From assembly GCA_029964075.1 (NCBI GenBank), contig CM057141.1, forward strand, positions 12,710,001-12,774,000: a stretch of DNA of 64,000 bases. Reading direction: 5' to 3'. A model generated the notes under the pieces. It was not told the origin of the DNA and made no database searches. It saw only the letters and a program-made list of their open reading frames with translations. This document shows positions 22,301-34,343 of this stretch, in pieces (position 1 is the stretch's first letter; each line of letters opens with the position of its first letter). Position numbers and translations under genes: made by a program. The DNA comes from Patiria pectinifera (taxonomy: Eukaryota; Echinodermata; Asteroidea; Valvatida; Asterinidae).

Positions 22301-24607
22301 CGCGGTCTAAAGGTACCTTAACATGGATGGATTTTGACAAACTATAGCTTGTTGCATAGCGGATGAATAGGCCAACAAGCTGACAAATCGGCAAGGCTTC
22401 AGACTTGAAACTTTTGGAGTGAGCCCCAGACGTAGGTACATGATGCCCCCAGTTTCGTTTTTGTGCAGTAAGTCCCATAGCAAGGGCTGTCAGCGCCTGC
22501 CGACATGGCTCTCATGTGTCGCGGTCTAAAGGTACCTTAACATGGATGGATTTTGACAAACTATAGCTTGTTGCATAGCGGATGAATAGGCCAACAAGCT
22601 GACAAATCGGCAAGGCTTCAGACTTGAAACTTTTGGAGTGAGCCCCAGACGTAGGTACATGATGCCCCCAGTTTCGTTTTTGTGCAGTAAGTCCCATAGC
22701 AAGGGCTGTCAGCGCCTGCCGACATGGCTCTCATGTGTCGCGGTCTAAAGGTACCTTAACATGGATGGATTTTGACAAACTATAGCTTGTTGCATAGCGG
22801 ATGAATAGGCCAACAAGCTGACAAATCGGCAAGGCTTCAGACTTGAAACTTTTGGAGTGAGCCCCAGACGTAGGTACATGATGCCCCCAGTTTCGTTTTT
22901 GTGCAGTAAGTCCCATAGCAAGGGCTGTCAGCGCCTGCCGACATGGCTCTCATGTGTCGCGGTCTAAAGGTACCTTAACATGGATGGATTTTGACAAACT
23001 ATAGCTTGTTGCATAGCGGATGAATAGGCCAACAAGCTGACAAATCGGCAAGGCTTCAGACTTGAAACTTTTGGAGTGAGCCCCAGACGTAGGTACATGA
23101 TGCCCCCAGTTTCGTTTTTGTGCAGTAAGTCCCATAGCAAGGGCTGTCAGCGCCTGCCGACATGGCTCTCATGTGTCGCGGTCTAAAGGTACCTTAACAT
23201 GGATGGATTTTGACAAACTATAGCTTGTTGCATAGCGGATGAATAGGCCAACAAGCTGACAAATCGGCAAGGCTTCAGACTTGAAACTTTTGGAGTGAGC
23301 CCCAGACGTAGGTACATGATGCCCCCAGTTTCGTTTTTGTGCAGTAAGTCCCATAGCAAGGGCTGTCAGCGCCAGCCGACATGGCTCTCATGTGTCGCGG
23401 TCTAAAGGTACCTTAACATGGATGGATTTTGACAAACTATAGCTTGTTGCATAGCGGATGAATAGGCCAACAAGCTGACAAATCGGCAAGGCTTCAGACT
23501 TGAAACTTTTGGAGTGAGCCCCAGACGTAGGTACATGATGCCCCCAGTTTCGTTTTTGTGCAGTAAGTCCCATAGCAAGGGCTGTCAGCGCCTGCCGACA
23601 TGGCTCTCATGTGTCGCGGTCTAAAGGTACCTTAACATGGATGGATTTTGACAAACTATAGCTTGTTGCATAGCGGATGAATAGGCCAACAAGCTGACAA
23701 ATCGGCAAGGCTTCAGACTTGAAACTTTTGGAGTGAGCCCCAGACGTAGGTACATGATGCCCCCAGTTTCGTTTTTGTGCAGTAAGTCCCATAGCAAGGG
23801 CTGTCAGCGCCTGCCGACATGGCTCTCATGTGTCGCGGTCTAAAGGTACCTTAACATGGATGGATTTTGACAAACTATAGCTTGTTGCATAGCGGATGAA
23901 TAGGCCAACAAGCTGACAAATCGGCAAGGCTTCAGACTTGAAACTTTTGGAGTGAGCCCCAGACGTAGGTACATGATGCCCCAGTTTCGTTTTTGTGCAG
24001 TAAGTCCCATAGCAAGGGCTGTCAGCGCCTGCCGACATGGCTCTCATGTGTCGCGGTCTAAAGGTACCTTAACATGGATGGATTTTGACAAACTATAGCT
24101 TGTTGCATAGCGGATGAATAGGCCAACAAGCTGACAAATCGGCAAGGCTTCAGACTTGAAACTTCTGGAGTGAGCCCCAGATGTAGGTACATGATGCCCC
24201 CAGTTTCGTTTTTGTGCAGTAAGTCCCATAGCAAGGGCTGTCAGCGCCTGCCGACATGGCTCTCATGTGTCGCGGTCTAAAGGTACCTTAACATGGATGG
24301 ATTTTGACAAACTATAGCTTGTTGCATAGCGGATGAATAGGCCAACAAGCTGACAAATCGGCAAGGCTTCAGACTTGAAACTTTTGGAGTGAGCCCCAGA
24401 CGTAGGTACATGATGCCCCCAGTTTCGTTTTTGTGCAGTAAGTCCCATAGCAAGGGCTGTCAGCGCCTGCCGACATGGCTCTCATGTGTCGCGGTCTAAA
24501 GGTACCTTAACATGGATGGATTTTGACAAACTATAGCTTGTTGCATAGCGGATGAATAGGCCAACAAGCTGACAAATCGGCAAGGCTTCAGACTTGAAAC
24601 TTTGGAG

Positions 24608-25107
24608 NNNNNNNNNNNNNNNNNNNNNNNNNNNNNNNNNNNNNNNNNNNNNNNNNNNNNNNNNNNNNNNNNNNNNNNNNNNNNNNNNNNNNNNNNNNNN
24701 NNNNNNNNNNNNNNNNNNNNNNNNNNNNNNNNNNNNNNNNNNNNNNNNNNNNNNNNNNNNNNNNNNNNNNNNNNNNNNNNNNNNNNNNNNNNNNNNNNNN
24801 NNNNNNNNNNNNNNNNNNNNNNNNNNNNNNNNNNNNNNNNNNNNNNNNNNNNNNNNNNNNNNNNNNNNNNNNNNNNNNNNNNNNNNNNNNNNNNNNNNNN
24901 NNNNNNNNNNNNNNNNNNNNNNNNNNNNNNNNNNNNNNNNNNNNNNNNNNNNNNNNNNNNNNNNNNNNNNNNNNNNNNNNNNNNNNNNNNNNNNNNNNNN
25001 NNNNNNNNNNNNNNNNNNNNNNNNNNNNNNNNNNNNNNNNNNNNNNNNNNNNNNNNNNNNNNNNNNNNNNNNNNNNNNNNNNNNNNNNNNNNNNNNNNNN
25101 NNNNNNN
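24608..25107. other. Assembly gap of exactly 500 N where satellite orientation inverts
   Basis: Left of the gap the monomer reads CGCGGTCTAAAGGTACC on the plus strand; right of it the same strand reads GGTACCTTTAGACCGCG, the reverse complement. The left array ends inside a T-contracted monomer (GAAACTTTGGAG), and the right side begins CCTTGCTAAGGGAC. The N run is exactly 500, like the one at 6475. The flip may be a true inversion, or two contigs joined in the wrong relative orientation. Nothing else can be read across it. Confidence 0.95.
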
Positions 25108-26346
25108 CCTTGCTAAGGGACTTACTGCACAAAAACGAAACTGGGGGCATCATGTACCTTCATCTGGGGCTCACTCCAAAAGTTTCAAGTCTGAAGCCTT
25201 GCCGATTTGTCAGCTTGTTGGCCTATTCATCCGCTATGCAACAAGCTATAGTTTGTCAAAATCCATCCATGTTAAGGTACCTTTAGACCGCGACACATGA
25301 GAGCCATGTCGGCTGGCGCTGACAGCCCTTGCTATGGGACTTACTGCACAAAAACGAAACTGGGGGCATCATGTACCTGCGTCTAGGGCTCATTCCAAAA
25401 GTTTCAAGTCTGAAGCCTTGCCGATTTGTCAGCTTAATAGCCTATTCAACTGCTATGCAACAAGCTATAGTTTGTCAAAATCCATCCATGTTAAGGTACC
25501 TTTAGACCGCGACACATGAGAGCACATGAGAGCCATGTCGGCTGCCTTTGTCAGCTTGTTGGCCTATTCATCCGCTATGCAACAAGCTATAGTTTGTCAA
25601 AATCCATCCATGTTAAGGTACCTTTAGACCGCGACACATGAGAGCCATGTCGGCTGGCGCTGACAGCCCTTGCTATGGGACTTACTGCACAAAAACGAAA
25701 CTGGGGGCATCATGTACCTACGTCTGGGGCTCACTCCAAAAGTTTCAAGTCTGAAGCCTTGCCGATTTGTCAGCTTGTTCGCCTATTCATCCGCTATGCA
25801 ACAAGCTATAGTTTGTCAAAATCCATCCATGTTAAGATACCTTTAGACCGCGACACATGAGAGCCATGTCGGCTGGCGCTGACAGCCCTTGCTATGGGAC
25901 TTACTGCACAAAAACGAAACTGGGGCATCATGTACCTACGTCTGGGGCTCACTCCAAAAGTTTCAAGTCTGAAGCCTTGCCGATTTGTCAGCTTGTTGGC
26001 CTATTCATCCGCTATGCAACAAGCTATAGTTTGTCAAAATCCATCCATGTTAAGGTACCTTTAGACCGCGACACATGAGAGCAATGTCGGCTGGCGCTGA
26101 CAGCCCTTGCTATGGGACTTACTGCACAAAAACGAAACTGGGGGAATCAGGTACCTACATCTGGGGCTCACTCCAAAAGTTTCAAGTCTGAAGCCTTGCC
26201 GATTTGGCAGCTTGTTAAAACATTCATCCGCCATCCAACAAGCTATAGTTTGTCAAAATCCATCTATGATAAGGTACCTTTAGACCGCGACACATGAGAG
26301 CCATGTCGGCTGGCGCTGACAGCCCTTGCTATGGGACTTACTGCAC
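25108..26346 (+). repeat. Satellite array, first right-hand monomers
   Basis: Near-consensus monomers in the inverted orientation, with several local variants: CTTCATCTGG, CTGCGTCTAGGGCTCATT, CAGCTTAATAGCC, CTTGTTCGCC and GTTAAGATACC. One composite (25334-25674) contains a truncated monomer. The monomer at 26112 introduces the GTTAAAACATTCATCCGCC and GATAAGGTACC variants that continue in the next three or four monomers. Confidence 0.9.
25334..25674 (+). repeat. Monomer plus 122-bp truncated monomer, copy 1
   Basis: The spacing to the next monomer start is 341 bases, that is 219 + 122. The extra piece contains a 10-base tandem duplication (CACATGAGAG twice, 25513-25532) followed by a fusion of GTCGGCTG to CCTTTGTCAGC near 25544, which removes about 107 bases. 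The same rearrangement with the same spacing occurs at 28942-29282. The preceding monomer in both carries CTGCGTCTAGGGCTCATT and CAGCTTAATAGCC. Confidence 0.85.
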
Positions 26347-28941
26347 AAAAAACGAAACTGGAGGCATCATGTACCTACGTCTGAGGCTCACTCCAAAAGT
26401 TTCAAGTCTGAAGCCTTGTTAACCCATTCATCCGCCATCCAACAAGCTATAGTTTGTCAAAATTTATTAATGTTAATGTACCTTTAGACCGCGACACATG
26501 AGAGCAATGTCGGCTGGCGCTGACAGCCCTTGCTATGGGACTTACTGCACAAAAACGAAACAGGGGGCATCATGTACCTACTTCTGGGGCTCACTCCAAA
26601 AGTTTCAAGTCTGAAGCTTATACCGATTTGGCGCTTGTTAACCCACATTCATCCGCCATCCAACAAGCTATAGTTTATTTAAAATCCATCCATGATAAGG
26701 TACCTTTAGACTGACACATGAGAGCAATGTCATTTTAGCGCTGACATTGCCGCTAGGACTTACTGCCAAAAAAAAACGAGCTGGGCATCATGTACACCGT
26801 GGAGCTCACTCCAAAAGTTTCAAGTCTGAAGCGCGCGATTTGTCCCAGCTTGTTTAGCCATTCATCCGCCATCCAGCAAGCTATAGTTTGTCAAAATCCA
26901 TCCATGATAAGGTACCTTTATACCGCGACATAGAGCCCATGTCTTCAGCGCTGACAGCCCTTGCTAGGGGACTTACTGCACAAAAACGAAACTGGAGGCA
27001 TCATGTGCCTACGTCTAGGGCGCACTCCAAAAAAGTTTCAAGTCACGAAGCCTTGCTGATTGTCAACGTTGACCCGTAATCCGCCATCAAGCAAACATAG
27101 TTTGGTAAATCGTGCTGATAAGGTAATCTTTAGACCGCGACACATGAGAGCAATGTCGGCTGGCGCTGACAGCCATACTATGGACTACAAAACAGAAACT
27201 GGGGGCATCATGTACCTACGTCTGGAACTCACCCCAAAAGTTTTAAGTCTGAAGCCTTGCCGATTTGTCAGCTTGTTGGCCTATTCATCCACTATGCAAC
27301 AAGCTATAGTTTGTCAAAATCCATCCATGTTAAGATACTTTTAGACCGCGACACATGAGAGCTATGTCGGCTGGCGCTGACAGCCCTTGCTATGGGACTT
27401 ACTGCACAAAAACGAAACTGGGGGCATCGTGTACCTTCATGTTGGGCTCACTCCAAAAGTTTCAGGTCTGAAGCCTTGCCGATTTGTCAGCTTGTTGGCC
27501 TATTCATCCGCTATGCAACAAGTTATAGTTTGTCAAAATCCAACCATGTTAAGGTACCTTTAGACCGCAACACATGAGAGGCTTGTCGGCTGGCGCTGAC
27601 AGCCCTTGCTATGGGACTTACTGCACAAAAACGAAACTGGGGGCATCATGTACCTACGTCTGGAACTCACTCCCAAAGTTTCAAGTCTGAAGCCCTGCCG
27701 ATTTGTCAGCTTGTTCGGCTATTCATCCGCTATGCAACAAGCTATAGATTGTCAAAATCCATCCATGTTAAGATACTTTTAGACCGCGACACATGAGAGC
27801 CATGTCGGCCGACGCTGACAGCCCTTGCTATGGGACTTACTGCACAAAAACGAAACTGGGGGCATCATGTACCTGCGTCTAGGGCTCATTCCAAAAGTTT
27901 CAAGTCTGAAGCCTTGCTGATTTGTCAGCTTGTTGACCCTATTCATCCGCTATGCAACAAGCTATAGTTTGTCAAAATCCATCCATGTTAAGGTACCTTT
28001 AGACCGCGACACATGAGAGCCATGTCGGCTGTAGTTGACAAGCCCATTGCTATAGGACTTACTGCACAAAAGCAGAAACTGGGGGCATCATGTACCTACG
28101 TCTGGGCTCACTCTAAAAGTTTCAAGTCTTAAGCCTTCGAGATTTGTCAGCTTGTTGGCATATTCATCTGCTATGCAACAAGCTATAGTTTGTCAAAATC
28201 CATCCATGTTAAGGTACCTTTAGACCGCGAAACATGAGAGCCATGTCGGCTGGCGCTGACAGCCCTTGCTATGGGATTTACAGCACAAAAACGAATCTCG
28301 GGGCATCATGTACCTACGTCTGGGACTCACTCCAAAAGTTTCAAGTCTGAAGCCTTGCCGATCTATCAGCTTGTTGGCCTATTCATCCGCTATGCAAAAA
28401 AAGCTATAGTTTGTCAAAATCCATCCATGTTAAGGTACCTTTAGACCGCGACACATGAGAGCCATGTCGGCTGGCGCTGACAGCCCTTGCTATGGGACTT
28501 ACTGCACAAAAACGAAACTGGGGCATCATGTACCTACGTCTGGGACTCACTCCAAAAGTTTCAAGTCTGAAGCGCGCCGATTTGTCAGCTTGTTGGCCTA
28601 TTCATCGGCTATGCAACAAGCTATAGTTTGTCAAAAAATCCATCCATGTTAAGGTACCTTTAGACCACGCGACACATGTGCAGAGCCATGTCGGCTGGCA
28701 TGACAGCCCTTGCTATAGGACTTACTGCTACAAAAACGAAACTGGGGGCATCATGTGCATACCTTCACGTCTGGGCTCACTCCAAAAGTTTCAGGGTCTG
28801 AAGCCTTGCTTGCGATTTGTCAGCTTGTTGGCCTATTCATCCGCTATGCAACAAGCTATAGTTTGTCAAAATCCCATTCATGTTAAGGTACCTTTAGACC
28901 AGCGATGAGAGCCATGTCGGCCGACGCTGACAGCCCTTGCT

Positions 28942-29282
28942 ATGGGACTTACTGCACAAAAACGAAACTGGGGGCATCATGTACCTGCGTCTAGGGCTCA
29001 TTCCAAAAGTTTCAAGTCTGAAGCCTTGTCGATTTGTCAGCTTAATAGCCTATTCATCCGCTATGCAGCAAGCTATAGTTTGTCAAAATCCATTCATGTT
29101 AAGGTACCTTTAGACCGCGACACATGAGAGCACATGAGAGCCATGTCGGCTGCCTTTGTCAGCTTGTTGGCCTATTCATCCGCTATGCAACAAGTTATAG
29201 TTTGTCAAAATCCAACCATGTTAAGGTACCTTTAGACCGCAACACATGAGAGGCTTGTCGGCTGGCGCTGACAGCCCTTGCT
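28942..29282 (+). repeat. Monomer plus 122-bp truncated monomer, copy 2
   Basis: This is the second copy of the composite at 25334-25674, with the same 341-base spacing, the same 10-base duplication (29121-29140) and the same GGCTG/CCTTTGTC fusion near 29152. It lies 3,608 bases after copy 1. The monomer after this copy carries TCTGGAACTCAC, unlike the one after copy 1. The duplication therefore either did not extend that far or has since been overwritten. Confidence 0.85.
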
Positions 29283-30214
29283 ATGGGACTTACTGCACAA
29301 AAACGAAACTGGGGGCATCATGTACCTACGTCTGGAACTCACTCAAAAGTTTTCAAGTCTGAAGCCTTGCCGATTTGTCAGCTTGTTGGCCTAATCAGCC
29401 GCTATGGAACAAGCTACTAGTTTGTCAAAATCCATCCATGTTAAGATACCTTTAGACCGCGACACATGAGAGCCATGTCGGCTGACGCTTCAACAGCTCT
29501 TGCTATGGGGACTTACTCGCAACAAAAACGAAACTGGGGGCAATCATGTACCTACGTCTAGGGCTCACTCCAAAAAGTTTAAAGTCTGAAGCCTTGCCGA
29601 TTTGTCAGCTTAATAGCCTATTATCATCCGCTGGTGCAACAAGCTATTAGTTTGTCGTAAATCCATTCATGTTAAGAGTACCTTTAGACCGCGACACATG
29701 AGGAGCCATGTCGGCTGGCGCTCAACAGCCCCCTTGCTATGGGACTTAATACTACACAAAAACTAAACTTAGGGAATCATGTACCTACATTCTGGGAATC
29801 ACCCAAAAGTTTCAAGTCTGAAGCCTTGCCGATTTGTCAGCTTGTTGGCCTATTCATCCCGCTATGCTATAAGCTATAGTTTGTCAAAATCCAAGGTAAA
29901 TGTTAAGGTACCTTAGGACAGCGACACATGAGAGCCATGTCGGCTGGCGCTGACAGCCCTTGCTATGGGACTTACTGCACAAAAAAACGAAACTGGGGGC
30001 ATCATGTACCTACGTCTGGGGCTCACTCCAAAAGTTTCAAGTCTGAAGCCTTGCCGATTTGTCAGCTTGTTGGCCTATTCATCCGCTATGCAACAAGATA
30101 TAGTTTGTCAAAATTCATCAAGGTTAAGGTATCTTTAGACCGCAACATGTGAGAGCCATGTCAGCTTGCGCTGACGGCCCTTGCTATGGGACTTACTGCA
30201 CAAAAACAAAACTG

Positions 30215-31640
30215 GCATAGTGTTTACCTACGTCTGGGGCTTCATCCGAAAAGTTTCAAGTCTGAAGCCTTGCCGATTTGTCAGCTATCCGCCTATTCAT
30301 CCGATATGCGACAAGCTATAGTTTGTCAAAATCCATCAATGTAAGGTACCTTTAGACCGCCGACATATCGAGCCATGTCGGCTGGCGCTGACAGCCCTTG
30401 CTCAAGGGACTTACTGCACAAAAACGAAACTGGGGCCCATCGTGTACCTACATCTGGGCTCACTCCGGAAAAAGTTTCAAGTCTGAAGCTTGCCGATTTG
30501 TGCATCTTGTTGGCCTATTCATCCGCTATGCAACAAGCTATAGTTTGTAAAATCCATCTTGTTAAGGTACCTTTAGACCGCGACAAATGAGAGCCATGTC
30601 GGTTGGCGCTGACAGCCCTTGCTAAGGACTTACTGCACAAAAACAAACTGGGGCCATCATGCCTACAGCGTCTGGGGCTCACTCCAAAAGTTTAAGAGTC
30701 TGAAGCCTTGCCGATTTGTCAGCTTGTTGGCCTATCATCCGATACCGACGAGCTTCTAGTTTGTAGAAATCGTCAATGTTGAGGTCCTTTAGACGGCGAC
30801 ATGAAGCCACTGTCGCCATCAGTTCAACAGCCTTGCTATGGGACTTACTGCACAAAAACGAACTGGGGCATCATGTTTACCTACATCTCGGGCTTCACTG
30901 CAAAAGTTTCATTACTGAAGCCTTGCCAACTTGTCAGCTTGTTGGCCTATTCATCCGCTATGCAACAAGCTATAGTTTTTCTAAATCCATCAATGTTCGT
31001 CCTCAGCCCAATAGAGCCATGTCGGCTACGCTGACAGCCCTTGCTATGGACTTACTGCACGAAAAACGAAACTGAGCATAGTGTACCTACATCTCAGGGC
31101 TCACTTCCAAAAGTTTCAAGTCTGAAGCCTTGCCGATTCAGCTTGTTGGCCTATTCATCCGATATGCAACAGCTATCATTTGTCAAAATCCATAAATGTT
31201 AACCCTAGACCGCGACATATCGAAGCCTGTCGGCTGGCGCTGACAGCCCTTGCTAAGGACTTACTGCACAAAACAAAACTGGGGCCATCATGTACCTATG
31301 TAGGGCTTCACTCCGAAAGTTTCAAGTCTGAAGCTGCCGATTTGTCAGCTTGTTCGCCTATTCATACCGCTATGCAACAAGCTATAGTTTATAAAAATCC
31401 ATCTTTGTTAAGGTACCTTTTAACCGCGACAAATAAAGCCATGTCGGTTGGCGCTGACAGCCCTTGCTAAGGGACTACTCACGAAACAAACTGACCATCA
31501 GCTCCTACATCTGGGGCTTCACTCCAAAAGTTTAGAGTCTAAAAGCCTTGCCGATTTGTCAGCTTGCTTGAACTATTCATCCGATATGCCGACACAGCTA
31601 TAGTTTATTAAATCCATTAGATGTTAAGGGTTCCTTAGAC
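30215..31640 (+). repeat. About 850-bp (four-monomer) higher-order repeat, two noisy copies
   Basis: A series of unusual words recurs in the same order about 845-860 bases later: GCATAGTGT (30215, 31075), GACATATCGA (30363, 31215), GGGGCC(C)ATC (30432, 31280), the GCGACAAAT then GTCGGTTGGCG pair (near 30582, 31425) and GTTTA(A)GAGTCT (30690, 31530). Unique indels are laid over both copies. The shared words show a genuine four-monomer unit beneath the noise. Boundaries are approximate. Confidence 0.6.
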
Positions 31641-31750
31641 CACAACATGTGAGAGCCATGTCTCGGCTACAGCTGACAGCCTTGCTATGGGACTTACTTG
31701 CACAAAAAAAACGAAACTGAGGCATCATGTTCCCTTTACGTCTGGGCTCT

Positions 31751-34343
31751 CACTCCAAAAGTTTCAAGTCTGAAGCCTTGCCGATTTGTCAGCTTGTTGG
31801 CCTATTCATCCGCTATGCAACAAGCTATAGTTTGTCAAAATCCATCCATGTTAAGGTACCTTTAGACCGCGACACATGAGAGCCATGTCGGCTGGCGCTG
31901 ACAGCCCTTGCTATGGGACTTACTGCACAAAAACGAAACTAAGGGCATCATGTACCTACTTCTGGGGCTCACTCCAAAAGTTTCAAGTCTGAAGCCTTGC
32001 CGATTTGTCAGCTTGTTGGCCTATTCATCCGCTATGCAACAAGCTATAGTTTGTCAAAATCCATCCATGTTAAGGTACCTTTAGACCGCGACACATGAGA
32101 GCCATGTCGGCTGGCGCTGACAGCCCTTGCTATGGGACTTACTGCACAAAAACGAAACTGGGCGCATCATGTACCTACGTCGGGGGCTCACTCCAAAAGT
32201 TTCAAGTCTGAAGCCTTGCCGATTTGTCAGCTTGTTGGCCTATTCATCCGCTATGCAACAAGCTATAGTTTGTCAAAATCCATCCATGTTAAGGTACCTT
32301 TAGACCGCGACACATGAGAGCCATGTCGGCTGGCGCTGACAGCCCTTGCTATGGGACTTACTGCACAAAAACGAAACTGGGGGCATCATGTACCTACGTC
32401 TGGGGCTCACTCCAAAAGTTTCAAGTCTGAAGCCTTGCCGATTTGTCAGCTTGTTGGCCTATTCATCCGCTATGCAACAAGCTATAGTTTGTCAAAATCC
32501 ATCCATGTTAAGGTACCTTTAGACCGCGACACATGAGAGCCATGTCGGCTGGCGCTGACAGCCCTTGCTATGGGACTTACTGCACAAAAACGAAACTGGG
32601 GGCATCATGTACCTACGTCTGGGGCTCACTCCAAAAGTTTCAAGTCTGAAGCCTTGCCGATTTGTCAGCTTGTTGGCCTATTCATCCGCTATGCAACAAG
32701 CTATAGTTTGTCAAAATCCATCCATGTTAAGGTACCTTTAGACCGCGACACATGAGAGCCATGTCGGCTGGCGCTGACAGCCCTTGCTATGGGACTTACT
32801 GCACAAAACGAAACTGGGGGCATCATGTACCTACGTCTGGGGCTCACTCCAAAAGTTTCAAGTCTGAAGCCTTGCCGATTTGTCAGCTTGTTGGCCTATT
32901 CATCCGCTATGCAACAAGCTATAGTTTGTCAAAATCCATCCATGTTAAGGTACCTTTAGACCGCGACACATGAGAGCCATGTCGGCTGGCGCTGACAGCC
33001 CTTGCTATGGGACTTACTGCACAAAAACGAAACTGGGGGCATCATGTACCTACGTCTGGGGCTCACTCCAAAAGTTTCAAGTCTGAAGCCTTGCCGATTT
33101 GTCAGCTTGTTGGCCTATTCATCCGCTATGCAACAAGCTATAGTTTGTCAAAATCCATCCATGTTAAGGTACCTTTAGACCGCGACACATGAGAGCCATG
33201 TCGGCTGGCGCTGACAGCCCTTGCTATGGGACTTACTGCACAAAAACGAAACTGGGGGCATCATGTACCTACGTCTGGGGCTCACTCCAAAAGTTTCAAG
33301 TCTGAAGCCTTGCCGATTTGTCAGCTTGTTGGCCTATTCATCCGCTATGCAACAAGCTATAGTTTGTCAAAATCCATCCATGTTAAGGTACCTTTAGACC
33401 GCGACACATGAGAGCCATGTCGGCTGGCGCTGACAGCCCTTGCTATGGGACTTACTGCACAAAAACGAAACTGGGGCATCATGTACCTACGTCTGGGGCT
33501 CACTCCAAAAGTTTCAAGTCTGAAGCCTTGCCGATTTGTCAGCTTGTTGGCCTATTCATCCGCTATGCAACAAGCTATAGTTTGTCAAAATCCATCCATG
33601 TTAAGGTACCTTTAGACCGCGACACATGAGAGCCATGTCGGCTGGCGCTGACAGCCCTTGCTATGGGACTTACTGCACAAAAACGAAACTGGGGGCATCA
33701 TGTACCTACGTCTGGGGCTCACTCCAAAAGTTTCAAGTCTGAAGCCTTGCCGATTTGTCAGCTTGTTGGCCTATTCATCCGCTATGCAACAAGCTATAGT
33801 TTGTCAAAATCCATCTATGTTAAGGTACCTTTAGACCGCGACACATGAGAGCCATGTCGGCTGGCGCTGACAGCCCTTGCTATGGGACTTACTGCACAAA
33901 AACGAAACTGGGGGCATCATGTACCTACGTCTGGGGCTCACTCCAAAAGTTTCAAGTCTGAAGCCTTGCCGATTTGTCAGCTTGTTGGCCTATTCATCCG
34001 CTATGCAACAAGCTATAGTTTGTCAAAATCCATCCATGTTAAGGTACCTTTAGACCGCGACACATGAGAGCCATGTCGGCTGGCGCTGACAGCCCTTGCT
34101 ATGGGACTTACTGCACAAAAACGAAACTGGGGGCATCATGTACCTACGTCTGGGGCTCACTCCAAAAGTTTCAAGTCTGAAGCCTTGCCGATTTGTCAGC
34201 TTGTTGGCCTATTCATCCGCTATGCAACAAGTTATAGTTTGTCAAAATCCATCCATGTTAAGGTACCTTTAGACCGCGACGCCTGAGAGCCATGTCGGCT
34301 GGCGCTGACAGCCCTTGCTATGGGACTTACTGCACAAAAACGA
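31751..34343 (+). repeat. Clean satellite block between two indel-rich blocks
   Basis: About twelve monomers at or near consensus. Notable forms: one with GAAACTAAGGGC (31936), one with GGGCGCATC and CGTCGGGGGCTC (32132), one 218-bp monomer whose A5 run is shortened (GCACAAAACGAAAC, about 32800), one 218-bp monomer with the G5 run shortened (33408) and one with CCATCTATG (33663). The same A-contracted form appears 4,110 bases later at about 36910, again after three ordinary-length monomers. Confidence 0.9.

Larger units (their letters stand above)
6975..24607 (-). repeat. Satellite array, homogenised left core (80 complete monomers)
   Basis: Eighty complete monomers lie between 6988 and 24481, with a partial monomer at each end. 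By count, 53 are 219 bases, 25 are 218, one (8300) is 217 and one (16168) is 220. Most monomers are identical except for a few positions. A common A/T choice gives CGCCAGCC or CGCCTGCC, with CGCCTGCC the more frequent. One-base contractions turn CCCCC into CCCC before AGTTTCG (18 monomers of the 218 class) or TTTT into TTT in GAAACTTTTGG (6). The monomer at 11799 instead loses one G. High identity over 17.6 kb implies recent amplification or active homogenisation. Short frames of 61-73 codons recur in every monomer because 219 is divisible by three. They are broken or fused by the contractions, and I do not consider them genes. Confidence 0.97.
26347..31750 (+). repeat. Indel-rich satellite block 1 (about 25 monomers)
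   Basis: The monomer order and orientation continue, but every monomer carries several one- to few-base insertions, deletions and substitutions (for example CTGCCAAAAAAAAACGAG near 26764). Frames are broken throughout and no gene is present. Many changes are unique to one copy, as in unpolished long-read sequence. Others are shared between copies and so are real: TCTGGAACTCAC (27230, 27660, 29330), the AACACATGAGAGGCTTGTCG word (27569, 29241) and the truncated composite at 28942. The block ends sharply at about 31750, where clean consensus resumes. Confidence 0.85.

Noticed and set aside
6988-24481. A 61-codon open frame (starting MGLTAQKR, ending PLDRDT) repeated in every left-core monomer, and its 73-codon variants
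   Set aside because: It recurs because the 219-base unit is divisible by three. The frame is shifted or fused with another frame by one-base contractions, the variants show no codon-like pattern of change, and no promoter, splice or poly(A) context is visible.
24482-25300. Long open frames spanning the second N run
   Set aside because: They are made of N with satellite on each side; the frames on the two strands simply reflect the inverted satellite.
25700-25920. Hammerhead ribozyme in the satellite (known in some animal satellites)
   Set aside because: A CGAAAC word is present on the plus strand of the right array, but no CTGATGA-type core with the needed stems lies before it. The nearest words, CTGACAG and CTGAAGC, do not fit.
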